The notes: generated by a model from the sequence alone, not told the origin. Shown: positions 1-6,513, numbered from the stretch's first letter. The stretch: DNA of 23,940 bases from Elusimicrobiota bacterium (GCA_030639665.1 DAOWCC010000009.1:1-23940); one strand, 5' to 3'. Made by a program: numbers and translations.

Positions 1-507
1 AAGGGTTTGGTAAAAAAATATTATCAGATAGATCCTAAGGATTCTTGGCTTGTGGCGGCATGTAAAAAAAATATTCCCATATATACGCCGGGCTGGGAAG
101 ATTCCACCATTGGAAATGTTTTTGCCGCCAATATATTGAGGGGAAAAGTCAAATCGGCATCTACGGTTAAGTCGGGTATAGAACAGATGATTAAACTTAT
201 AGGTTGGTATAAAGAAACATCGCGTAAAAATCCCATCGGCTTTTTTCAAATTGCCGGCGGAATAGCGGGAGATTTTCCCATTTGCGTGGTGCCTTTGATT
301 CAGCAGGATCTTTTTAAAAAATGCAGATTGTGGTCATATTTTTGCCAGATTTCAGATAGCACAACTTCCTACGGTTCTTACTCGGGAGCTGTGCCGAATG
401 AAAAAATAACTTGGGGAAAATTGGGGCCGAAAACACCGAGTTTCATTATTGAATCCGACGCGAGCATTGTGGCTCCGATAATGTTTGAATATATATTGAA
501 TAACTGA
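1..507 (+). CDS. Deoxyhypusine synthase-family protein, 3' part (5' end outside window)
   Basis: The reading frame is open from base 1, so only the C-terminal ~168 residues are present. They carry the conserved C-terminal blocks of the deoxyhypusine synthase (DHS) fold: IPIYTPGWEDSTIGN, the glycine-rich stretch with GDFPICVVPL, DSTTSYGSYSGAVPNEKITW, and WGKL followed by DASIVAPI. The lysine of WGK (codon 418-420) aligns with the catalytic lysine that forms the enzyme-aminobutyl intermediate in eukaryotic DHS (WGKI, followed by DASLVFPL). DHS transfers the aminobutyl group of spermidine to eIF5A. Bacteria lack eIF5A, so bacterial homologues are thought to act in polyamine metabolism, for example as homospermidine synthase-like enzymes. 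The true substrate here is unknown. The family call is secure; the function is inferred. A 68-nt gap separates it from the deaminase downstream, and no clear terminator lies between. Confidence 0.85.
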   Translation, partial: KGLVKKYYQIDPKDSWLVAACKKNIPIYTPGWEDSTIGNVFAANILRGKVKSASTVKSGIEQMIKLIGWYKETSRKNPIGFFQIAGGIAGDFPICVVPLIQQDLFKKCRLWSYFCQISDSTTSYGSYSGAVPNEKITWGKLGPKTPSFIIESDASIVAPIMFEYILNN

Positions 508-575
508 AAAAGCTGGGCAGCTGGACGGCTAGACAGCAAAGAAAAAAATAGAATAGTTTTTTCTCTAAACTTATT

Positions 576-1076
576 ATGATAACTAAAAAAACACAAGGCT
601 ATGCAGGGTGTCGTAACAGGGTGCTATGCGCATCAAACGACCATTTAAAATTTATGGCTGAGGCCATTAAAGAGGCTCGGAAAGGTCTTAAAGAAGGCGG
701 TATTCCAATCGGAGCCGTTTTGGTTAAAAACGGTAAAATAATAGGCAGAGGCCGCAATAGAAGGGTTCAAAAAAAGTCCGCCATTCGTCATGCCGAGATG
801 GATTGTCTTGAAAATGCCGGCAGGTTAAAAGCTTCGGATTATAAAAAATGTGTTTTATACTCCACTTTGTCTCCTTGCTCGATGTGCAGTGGGGCCGCGC
901 TTCTTTATAAGATTCCATTGATAATCATAGGGGAAAATAAAACATTTAAAGGACCTGAAAGATATTTAAAAAGATATTTAAGACTTATTAATCTTAATTT
1001 GCCCGAATGCAAAAATATAATGGCTGATTTTATAAGTAATAATTCCAAATTATGGAATGAAGATGTCGGAATTTAA
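576..1076 (+). CDS. Cytosine deaminase, yeast FCY1 type (CMP/dCMP deaminase superfamily)
   Basis: Zinc-dependent deaminase of about 140-166 residues, predicted to convert cytosine to uracil and ammonia in pyrimidine salvage. The zinc/catalytic signature is complete: His72 and Glu74 in RHAEMDC, and Cys101 and Cys104 in TLSPCSMCSGA (numbered from the ATG at 576). Resemblance to Saccharomyces cerevisiae Fcy1 runs along the whole domain: KEGGIPIG, LENAGRL, TLSPCSMCSGA, IPLIIIGEN, and a C-terminal WNEDVG matching the WFEDIG tail whose Asp contacts substrate in Fcy1. tRNA-adenosine deaminase TadA lacks that tail. The N-terminus is uncertain: ATG 576 adds about 25 residues beyond the fold, and GTG 621 or ATG 654 would be closer to Fcy1 length. 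None has a convincing ribosome-binding site. The substrate is inferred from recalled similarity. Confidence 0.82.
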   Translation: MITKKTQGYAGCRNRVLCASNDHLKFMAEAIKEARKGLKEGGIPIGAVLVKNGKIIGRGRNRRVQKKSAIRHAEMDCLENAGRLKASDYKKCVLYSTLSPCSMCSGAALLYKIPLIIIGENKTFKGPERYLKRYLRLINLNLPECKNIMADFISNNSKLWNEDVGI

Positions 1077-1106
1077 CCATCATTTTAGACGATTACACTT
1101 TTTAAT

Positions 1107-1115
1107 TGCTATAAT
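1107..1115 (+). promoter_or_regulatory. Extended -10 promoter of the RRM gene
   Basis: TGCTATAAT at 1107-1115 is a perfect extended -10 (TG-N-TATAAT). No good -35 lies 16-18 bp upstream, as is normal for extended -10 promoters. The predicted start near 1122 would give a leader of about 115 nt. The same TTGCTATAAT string occurs before the minus-strand barrel gene at 11181. Confidence 0.55.
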
Positions 1116-1121
1116 ATAGTC

Positions 1122-1236
1122 AGAACGCTTTAAGCGATCTACTAAAATCAGGTTATTAGCTATCTTCCTTAATATAGAAGGAAAGTATTGGACGAAGCGG
1201 AGTGATCAGAGTTTAGGATAATCTAGGAGGATAGTA
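1122..1236 (+). promoter_or_regulatory. Long structured 5' leader of the RRM gene
   Basis: About 115 nt between the predicted transcription start and the ATG, in a window where many other leaders are very short. It contains the small palindrome CGCTTTAAGCG (1126-1136) and a hairpin TTCCTT (1165-1170)/AAGGAA (1178-1183). It ends in a strong AGGAGG (1225-1230), 6 nt before the start. Long leaders are known for cold-induced RNA-binding protein genes. Cold regulation here is an inference. Confidence 0.35.
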
Positions 1237-1572
1237 ATGGGAAAAAAATTATATGTTGGTAACCTTCCGTTTTCAGTAAATGATGATAGTTTGAAAGAGC
1301 AGTTTTCAGCTCATGGCACTGTTGAAACGGCTCAAGTTATAATGGATAAATTTTCAGGCAGATCGAAAGGTTTCGGTTTTGTTGAAATGTCATCCGATGA
1401 AGAAGCTAAAGTCGCCATTGAACAAATGAGCGAAAAAGAAGTTGATGGAAGAAAAATAGTTGTTAATGAAGCCAGACCTATGGAAAAAAGAGAAAGAGGC
1501 GGATTTGGCGGCGGTCGCGGTGGAAATCGCGGTGGCGGCGGTGGCGGCGGTGGTGGCCGTGACAGATGGTAA
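1237..1572 (+). CDS. Glycine-rich RRM RNA-binding protein
   Basis: A 111-residue protein with a single N-terminal RNA recognition motif. RNP2 is LYVGNL (residues ~5-10) and RNP1 is KGFGFVEM (~45-52), carrying the aromatic residues that stack on RNA bases. Residues ~80 onward form an Arg/Gly tail ending in a run of glycines before RDRW. This is the layout of bacterial/cyanobacterial Rbp proteins, which bind single-stranded RNA and are often cold-induced or act in mRNA localisation. The start is fixed by AGGAGG 6 nt upstream. The gene is monocistronic: it has its own extended -10 promoter and a strong terminator 30 nt downstream. The GGY-rich codons of the tail form a short microsatellite-like tract. 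The RNA target is not deducible. Confidence 0.93.
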   Translation: MGKKLYVGNLPFSVNDDSLKEQFSAHGTVETAQVIMDKFSGRSKGFGFVEMSSDEEAKVAIEQMSEKEVDGRKIVVNEARPMEKRERGGFGGGRGGNRGGGGGGGGGRDRW

Positions 1573-1602
1573 ATAGCTAAAGAATTATTCTAAAGCTTTA
1601 GG

Positions 1603-1635
1603 ATGCCCGCCGTTTTTAACGGCGGGCATTTTTTT
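1603..1635 (+). terminator. Rho-independent terminator of the RRM gene
   Basis: A 12-bp perfect stem, ATGCCCGCCGTT (1603-1614) with AACGGCGGGCAT (1618-1629), a 3-nt loop and a T-run at 1629-1635. Confidence 0.93.
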
Positions 1636-1671
1636 ATTGGATTGCCGTAAAAAATGGCCTATTGACGAGTA

Positions 1672-1712
1672 GGTCTTTAGGGCCTTGTTAAATTAAGCGA
1701 ATCAGCTACACT
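1672..1712 (+). promoter_or_regulatory. Promoter and tandem-octamer element of clostripain copy 1
   Basis: Octamers GGTCTTTA (1672-1679) and GGGCCTTG (1680-1687) stand directly upstream of and overlap the -35 TTGTTA (1685-1690). A 16-bp spacer and -10 TACACT (1707-1712) follow. The same arrangement precedes copies 2 and 3. Confidence 0.7.
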
Positions 1713-1746
1713 ATCTTTGAAGTTGAATTTTTCAGATGGTGGATAT

Positions 1747-3054
1747 ATGAAGAAGATAGAAAAAAATATAAAGAAACTGCTTCTTGCTCTTATTGTCTCT
1801 GTTTTATTTCCATTGGTTTCTTTCTCTCAATTCAATTTGGATAAAATGAACGCGGGAGATATAAATACTGTGGATTTGCCCGGTATTGATATTTCCGTTC
1901 CCCAACCTCTCATTAAACCCGTTGCCGTAAAAACGGAGAATAAGTCGGCTGTTAAAACAGTCAAAGAATGGACCATTATGACTTATATTAATGCCAAGAA
2001 TGATTTGGAATATTCCGGTCTTAAAGATGTTAATGAAATGGAGCAAGTCGGTTCAAACGATGAAATAAATATTGTTGTTGAAATTGGCAGAATGAACGGA
2101 CAAGAAGACGGAGATGTTCATATTGATGGAGATTGGACCGGAACCAGAAGGCTTTATATAAAAAAAGACAATGATATTTCCCGCATAACTTCTCCCATTA
2201 TTAAGAATTTGGGAAAAACAAATATGGGTGATAGTCGGGAAGTTATTAAGTTTGTTAAATGGGCAAAAACAAAATATCCCGCCAGGCATTATATGCTTAT
2301 AATTTGGAATCATGGCGAAGGCTGGTTTAAAGGAAACCCAGTTGTCGCGGATAAAGGAATATCCCGTGACGAGGAAACCGGAAACAATATAGATATTCCT
2401 CAGCTTGCCATGATTTTAGCGAAGGTTGGGAAACTTGATATTTATGCTTCCGATGCCTGTCTTATGCAAATGGCCAGCGTTGTCTATGAAATTGGCGACA
2501 GCGTTGATTATATCATCGGTTCCGAGGAAATAGAGCCGGTAAGAGGCTATTCTTATGATAAATTTCTTGCCGCTTTAAAAAGCAATCCCGATATGAATTC
2601 ACTTGAGCTTTCAAAAAAAATTGTTAATTCGTATATTATGCCCTATTCGGCGAATACACTGTCGCTTATAAACACAAAGAAGTTGAAATCCCTACCTATA
2701 TTTGCCAATCAATTTGTGAATGAGGTGATGAAAGCCAATCTCAAGAAAGAAGTTAAAGCCGCCAGGGATGCGGCGGAAAAATATAGGTTTACAGATAATA
2801 AAGATATGTATGATTTTGTCAGACTGGTGGTGGAAGCGACCTCAAACAGGCTTGTTAAATCAGCGGGGCGAACGCTTATGAACTTTCTTGAGAAAGATCT
2901 TATAGCTTACAGTAACAGTGGAAATATGGCCGTAAAATCTCACGGTCTGGCTATTTATCTGCCCAAAGATATATATCTTAGCTATACTTACGAAGAGCTT
3001 AAATGGGCTAAAGATTCCAAATGGGATGAATTTATCAAATGGACTAAGAAATAA
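1747..3054 (+). CDS. Secreted C11-family (clostripain-like) cysteine peptidase, copy 1
   Basis: A 435-residue protein with a Sec-type signal (MKKIEKNIKKLLLAL... ending near SFSQ), then ~50 residues of linker rich in Asp and Pro, then a C11 peptidase domain starting near KEWTIMTYI. The clan CD His-Cys dyad is present: His189 in IIWNHGEGW and Cys238 in SDACLMQM. C11 peptidases typically cleave after basic residues and many self-activate by internal cleavage; specificity here is inferred. Start: ATG 1747 with a weak GGTGG 4 nt upstream is chosen. However, TTG 1723 aligns without a gap to the ATG starts of copies 2 and 3 and may be the ancestral, leaderless start, adding 8 residues. The gene has its own promoter and terminator. 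Confidence 0.88.
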   Translation: MKKIEKNIKKLLLALIVSVLFPLVSFSQFNLDKMNAGDINTVDLPGIDISVPQPLIKPVAVKTENKSAVKTVKEWTIMTYINAKNDLEYSGLKDVNEMEQVGSNDEINIVVEIGRMNGQEDGDVHIDGDWTGTRRLYIKKDNDISRITSPIIKNLGKTNMGDSREVIKFVKWAKTKYPARHYMLIIWNHGEGWFKGNPVVADKGISRDEETGNNIDIPQLAMILAKVGKLDIYASDACLMQMASVVYEIGDSVDYIIGSEEIEPVRGYSYDKFLAALKSNPDMNSLELSKKIVNSYIMPYSANTLSLINTKKLKSLPIFANQFVNEVMKANLKKEVKAARDAAEKYRFTDNKDMYDFVRLVVEATSNRLVKSAGRTLMNFLEKDLIAYSNSGNMAVKSHGLAIYLPKDIYLSYTYEELKWAKDSKWDEFIKWTKK

Positions 3055-3082
3055 TTTAGTTTTGCCGTTCCCCGAAATAAAG

Positions 3083-3110
3083 AACCCCGCTGAAGTTGGC
3101 GGGGTTTTTT
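3083..3110 (+). terminator. Terminator of clostripain copy 1
   Basis: Stem AACCCCGC (3083-3090)/GCGGGGTT (3099-3106) with an 8-nt loop and T-run at 3105-3110. Confidence 0.9.
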
Positions 3111-3211
3111 ATTTATTAATCTACGATACGCTTGTCAAAGAATTTTTTGTTTATTCATCTTAAAACGGCATTAAAAAATTTATTGCAAATTTTTTAGCGG
3201 GGTTTATGGCA

Positions 3212-3271
3212 AAAGGCCCATTTATATAAGGGCCTTTAGGTCCTTGTTTGCCTACGGGGACAATTTATAAC
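3212..3271 (+). promoter_or_regulatory. Promoter, tandem octamers and hairpin before clostripain copy 2
   Basis: Octamers GGCCTTTA (3231-3238) and GGTCCTTG (3239-3246) run into -35 TTGTTT (3244-3249). After a 16-bp spacer comes -10 TATAAC (3266-3271), only 8 nt before the ATG. A perfect inverted repeat AAAGGCCC (3212-3219)/GGGCCTTT (3230-3237) overlaps the first octamer and could be an operator. The remaining ~110 bp between the copy 1 terminator and this element shows nothing recognisable. Confidence 0.7.
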
Positions 3272-3279
3272 ATTTTATA

Positions 3280-4599
3280 ATGAATTTGTCTCTAAACACA
3301 GTTATAAAAAATCTAAAAATCATTTCAAAAAAAGTCCTTTTAGCTTTAATGGTTTTTCATGTATTCTCTTTCGTCGCTTTCGCTCAATCCGATTTTAATT
3401 TTGATTTGGATGCTCTAAACAGAGAGGATCTTCGTCAGGTTGATTTATCCGAGTTGGAAATAAATCTCGCGCCCGAACCCGAGCTTATAAATAAGCCGGT
3501 CGAGCCTTTGCCCGTTAAAGAATGGACCATCATGGTTTATATGAGTGTTAAAAGCAATCTGGAGCGTTTTGGACTGAGAGATGTTAATGAAATGGAAAAG
3601 GTGGGGTCCGGCGACAAATACAATGTTATAGTTGAATTGGGCCGCATGGAGGGGTATAGCTCTTTGGACGGCGATTGGACCGGAGCGCGGAGATATTATA
3701 TTGAGAAAGACAGAAATCCTTTTATAATAAAGTCTCCCATGCTTATGACTATTCCAAAAGTAAATATGGGCGATTGGCGGCATTTGGCGGATTTTGTTAA
3801 ATGGACCAAAGCCAAGTATCCCGCTAAGCGCTATATGCTCATTATCGGAAGTCATGGAAGCGGTTGGCGAAAAGACAATTCTGTAGTTGCCAATAAAGGG
3901 ATATCGTATGATGATGAGACGGATAATAATATAGATACGCCTCAGCTTGGCAAAGTGATTGATGAAGCGGGTAAAATAGATGTTTACGCTTTCGATTCTT
4001 GTTTGATGCAGATGGTGGAAGTTGCTTATGAAATAGGGGATTCAGTTGATTATATCGTCGGTTCCGAGGGTATAGCGCCTTCCAGCGGTTATTCTTTTGA
4101 CGGCATATTGAACGCTTTGCGGCTTAATCCCGAAATATCTTCTTTAGAATTGTCAAAGGAGGTAGTTGATTCGTATATGCCGAAGATAAATTTACGCAAA
4201 ACATTATCCGTTATTGACGCCAAATATCTTCAGCGTTTGCCCGAATTAACCAATAATTTTGTGAAAGCGATAATGAAAACGGAGAATAGAGAAAAAATTA
4301 TCAAAGCAAGGAAGAAGACAAGAAAATACAAGATATCCGATAATAAAGATTTTTACGATTTTATTGAAAAAGTTCTCAAAAGAGTTCCCGATGAGACGGT
4401 AAAAATCAGGGGTAAAGCTCTTATGTCGTTTTTGAAAGATGTCCTTATAGAACACAAAGGAGAAAGTTTTGTGTCTTTAAAAAAAGGGAATGGTATTACC
4501 ATTTATCTGCCTTCTGATAAGTATGACCGGAGCTATAATGAATTAAAATGGGTTGGGGATACCATATGGGACGATTTTATCAAGTGGCAATTGGATTAA
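3280..4599 (+). CDS. Secreted C11-family (clostripain-like) cysteine peptidase, copy 2
   Basis: A 439-residue paralogue of its two neighbours. The N-terminal signal (KKVLLALMVFHVFSFVAFAQ) is followed by the segment SDFNFDLDALNREDLRQVD... EINLAP shared with copy 3, then the C11 domain from KEWTIMVYM. The catalytic pair is His192 in IIGSHGSGW and Cys241 in FDSCLMQM. Gly-Ser replaces the usual Trp-Asn before the catalytic His, and Phe replaces the Ser of SDACLM, so substrate preference may differ from copies 1 and 3. No Shine-Dalgarno precedes the ATG, and the -10 ends 8 nt before it, so translation is probably leaderless. Its terminator is nearly identical to that of copy 3. Substrate is unknown; secretion to periplasm or outside is inferred from the signal peptide. 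Confidence 0.9.
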   Translation: MNLSLNTVIKNLKIISKKVLLALMVFHVFSFVAFAQSDFNFDLDALNREDLRQVDLSELEINLAPEPELINKPVEPLPVKEWTIMVYMSVKSNLERFGLRDVNEMEKVGSGDKYNVIVELGRMEGYSSLDGDWTGARRYYIEKDRNPFIIKSPMLMTIPKVNMGDWRHLADFVKWTKAKYPAKRYMLIIGSHGSGWRKDNSVVANKGISYDDETDNNIDTPQLGKVIDEAGKIDVYAFDSCLMQMVEVAYEIGDSVDYIVGSEGIAPSSGYSFDGILNALRLNPEISSLELSKEVVDSYMPKINLRKTLSVIDAKYLQRLPELTNNFVKAIMKTENREKIIKARKKTRKYKISDNKDFYDFIEKVLKRVPDETVKIRGKALMSFLKDVLIEHKGESFVSLKKGNGITIYLPSDKYDRSYNELKWVGDTIWDDFIKWQLD

Positions 4600-4624
4600 T
4601 TAAGTGGTTTTTTTGTTTTTCATT

Positions 4625-4657
4625 AAGCCCCGATTATTTTTGTCGGGGCTTTTTTTT
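4625..4657 (+). terminator. Terminator of clostripain copy 2
   Basis: Stem AAGCCCCGA (4625-4633)/TCGGGGCTT (4643-4651), T-run at 4650-4657. Stem, loop and tail match the copy 3 terminator at all but one base of the stem. Confidence 0.92.
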
Positions 4658-4660
4658 ATG

Positions 4661-4701
4661 GGTCTATCGGTCCTTGACTATTTGTGGATATGGCCTATAC
4701 T
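4661..4701 (+). promoter_or_regulatory. Promoter and tandem-octamer element of clostripain copy 3
   Basis: Octamers GGTCTATC (4661-4668) and GGTCCTTG (4669-4676) run into -35 TTGACT (4674-4679). A 16-bp spacer and -10 TATACT (4696-4701) follow, 9 nt before the ATG. The element starts four bases after the copy 2 terminator T-run. Confidence 0.72.
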
Positions 4702-4710
4702 ATTTTCATA

Positions 4711-6027
4711 ATGAATTCGTCAAAAAATGACAATATAAATGGCTTAAAAACCGTTCTAAAGAAAAGTCTTTTGTCTTTAACGGTTTTTCATTTATTCGTT
4801 TTCACCGCTTTTGCTCAATCCGATTTTAATTTTGATTTGGACTCCTTAAATACAAAAGATATTTTTCAGGCGGATTTTCCCGATTTGGAAATAAATCTAG
4901 CCCCCGCGCCGATAAATAAGTCCATTGAGCCTTTAGCGCTTAAAGACTGGACCATCATTGTATATATGAACGGAAAAAATAATCTTGAAGCGGCGGGACT
5001 TGCCGATATCAATGAAATGGAGGAAGTCGGTTCCTCTTCCGGTTTTAATATTATAGTTGAATTTGGCCGCATGGACGGACATTCTTCCTCGGACGGCAAT
5101 TGGACCGGAGCAAAGAGATATTTTATTGAGAAGGATAATGATTCCTCTAAAATTAATTCGCCTGAAATTATGGCTATTCCAAAAGTAAATATGGGGGATT
5201 GGAGGCATTTGGTTGATTTTGTTAAATGGGCCAAGGTAAAATATCCGGCTAAACGCTATATGCTTATTATGTGGAATCATGGAGGAGGCTGGCTGAAAGA
5301 TAATCCGGTAAGTATAAATAAAGGCATATCATATGATGATGAAACGGGAAATAATATAGATACGCCGCAACTGGGTAAGGCGCTTGGCGAAATTGGGAAA
5401 ATAGATATTTACGCTTCCGACGCTTGTTTGATGCAAATGGCGGAAGTGAATTATCAGATAAAAGATTCGGTTGATTATATCGTTGGTTCCGAGGCTGTGG
5501 AGATAAGCGGCGGATATGATTATGACGCGATATTTGAATCATTGCGAATAAATTCATCCATGAGCGTTGTTGATTTGGCAAAAAAAATAGTGGATTCATA
5601 TTTTCATACCGGAGATTTTTCGCTTGCCACGCAATCTGTCATTAAGGCTGATAAACTGCGGCGTTTGCCGGCGCTCACGGATGATTTTATTGAAACCGTA
5701 ATGGCCGCGGATATAAAAGGCGCGGTTAAGAAAGCGAGAGATGAAGCTAATATGTACAAAAATCTCGATAATAAAGATTTGTACGGTTTTGTCGCAAATC
5801 TTGTTGAAGGAACAAAAAACAAAGCCGTTAAGGCCAAGGGTAAAGCGCTTATGAAATTTTTGAAGAACCGGCTTATTATTCATAATGGCGAAGAGATAGG
5901 TTCTTTTGACGGGTCCAATGGCATATCCGTTTATTTGCCCTCTGATAAATATAATCGTGATTATAATGAATTAAAGTGGGCCAAAGATTCCAAATGGGAC
6001 GAATTTATAAGGTGGCAATTGGATTAA
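4711..6027 (+). CDS. Secreted C11-family (clostripain-like) cysteine peptidase, copy 3
   Basis: A 438-residue peptidase most like copy 2 along its whole length. Signal peptide (KKSLLSLTVFHLFVFTAFAQ), shared acidic segment SDFNFDLDSLNTKDIFQAD... EINLAP, then the C11 domain from KDWTIIVYM. The catalytic pair is His190 in IMWNHGGGW and Cys239 in SDACLMQM. The ATG at 4711 is preferred over the in-frame GTG at 4684. It aligns without gaps with the ATG of copy 2 (ATGAATTCGTC against ATGAATTTGTC), and the GTG would lie upstream of the predicted -10. No Shine-Dalgarno is present and the -10 ends 9 nt before the ATG, as expected for a leaderless mRNA. The gene carries its own promoter and terminator. 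Confidence 0.9.
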   Translation: MNSSKNDNINGLKTVLKKSLLSLTVFHLFVFTAFAQSDFNFDLDSLNTKDIFQADFPDLEINLAPAPINKSIEPLALKDWTIIVYMNGKNNLEAAGLADINEMEEVGSSSGFNIIVEFGRMDGHSSSDGNWTGAKRYFIEKDNDSSKINSPEIMAIPKVNMGDWRHLVDFVKWAKVKYPAKRYMLIMWNHGGGWLKDNPVSINKGISYDDETGNNIDTPQLGKALGEIGKIDIYASDACLMQMAEVNYQIKDSVDYIVGSEAVEISGGYDYDAIFESLRINSSMSVVDLAKKIVDSYFHTGDFSLATQSVIKADKLRRLPALTDDFIETVMAADIKGAVKKARDEANMYKNLDNKDLYGFVANLVEGTKNKAVKAKGKALMKFLKNRLIIHNGEEIGSFDGSNGISVYLPSDKYNRDYNELKWAKDSKWDEFIRWQLD

Positions 6028-6062
6028 AAAAAATTCATTTCTTTTGGTATACGACAGCGCTT

Positions 6063-6094
6063 AAGTCCCGATTATTTTTGTCGGGGCTTTTTTT
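6063..6094 (+). terminator. Terminator of clostripain copy 3
   Basis: Stem AAGTCCCGA (6063-6071)/TCGGGGCTT (6081-6089) with one G-T pair and T-run at 6088-6094. Loop and tail are the same as in the copy 2 terminator. Confidence 0.9.
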
Positions 6095-6151
6095 AGGCTG
6101 TGGCGGGATAATCCATTTGCGCTTGTCCGCCAAAGTTACAGGAAAGAATAA

Positions 6152-6194
6152 AAATTCTTCCCCCTTTAAGAAAGGAGGACCGAGGGGGATTTTG
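6152..6194. repeat. C-run/G-run palindromic intergenic motif
   Basis: Part of a 459-bp gene-free stretch (6095-6553). CCCCCTTT is followed by AAAGGAGG and GAGGGGGATTTT, forming an imperfect hairpin. This looks like the dispersed C-run/G-run palindromes seen between genes in many bacterial genomes. Only one copy is in the window, so repeat status is inferred. Confidence 0.4.
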
Positions 6195-6219
6195 GCAGAA
6201 TAAACGGCTCAAAACATTT

Positions 6220-6239
6220 GACAGGATTAACAGGATAAA
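6220..6239. repeat. Short tandem ACAGGATWA motif
   Basis: GACAGGATTAACAGGATAAA contains two adjacent ACAGGATWA units. It resembles a short intergenic motif recurrent in environmental genomes (recollection, not checked). No open frame or promoter accompanies it. Confidence 0.3.
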
Positions 6240-6321
6240 ACAGAAGCAAATTTCAGCGTTAAAAAAGTTTCCGCCTAAGGCGGATTAACTTAGTATATAG
6301 GAATTTCAATATTTAAAAGCA

Positions 6322-6412
6322 ACCACGAAAACGCGAAAATTGGGAAGACACGAAAAATAGCGAAACAAATTAAAATATATTTCGTGCTTTCAGGCTTTCG
6401 TGCCTTCGTGGT
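6322..6412. repeat. 91-bp inverted repeat with CCACGAA ends
   Basis: Ends ACCACGAA (6322-6329) and TTCGTGGT (6405-6412) are perfect complements. Inside, CGAAA units on the left (6333, 6351, 6361) face TTTCGTG units on the right (6380, 6396), giving a long imperfect stem. No coding capacity. It looks like a dispersed palindromic repeat. Confidence 0.5.
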
Positions 6413-6475
6413 AATGTTGTATAAAGAGTTCCGCCGGAATGGCGGGCTAATTTGATTTGCCGATTTCTTTATGAA

Positions 6476-6503
6476 AACCCCGCTTTAATCGGCGGGGTTT
6501 TTT
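6476..6503 (+). terminator. Orphan rho-independent terminator
   Basis: Stem AACCCCGC (6476-6483)/GCGGGGTT (6492-6499) with T-run at 6498-6503. The stem is the same as that of the copy 1 terminator. No plus-strand gene ends within 440 bp upstream; copy 3 already has its own terminator at 6063. Confidence 0.85.
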
Positions 6504-6513
6504 ATTGGCGAAG

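Noticed and set aside
508..575. GCTGGGCAGC hairpin between the DHS-like and deaminase genes as a terminator
   Set aside because: The stem is only 4 bp and no T-run follows.
1510..1560. GGTGGC-rich tract as a microsatellite or repeat array
   Set aside because: It encodes the glycine-rich tail of the RRM protein and needs no separate explanation.
3445..3855. 136-residue minus-strand frame antisense to clostripain copy 2
   Set aside because: Similar antisense frames occur in copies 1 and 3 at corresponding places, as expected from codon bias of the homologous coding strands.
4684..4710. GTG at 4684 as start of clostripain copy 3
   Set aside because: It lies upstream of the predicted -10 of its own promoter and has no counterpart in copies 1 and 2; ATG 4711 aligns exactly.
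6152..6412. CRISPR array
   Set aside because: Repeats here are different from each other, not regularly spaced, and there are no cas genes.
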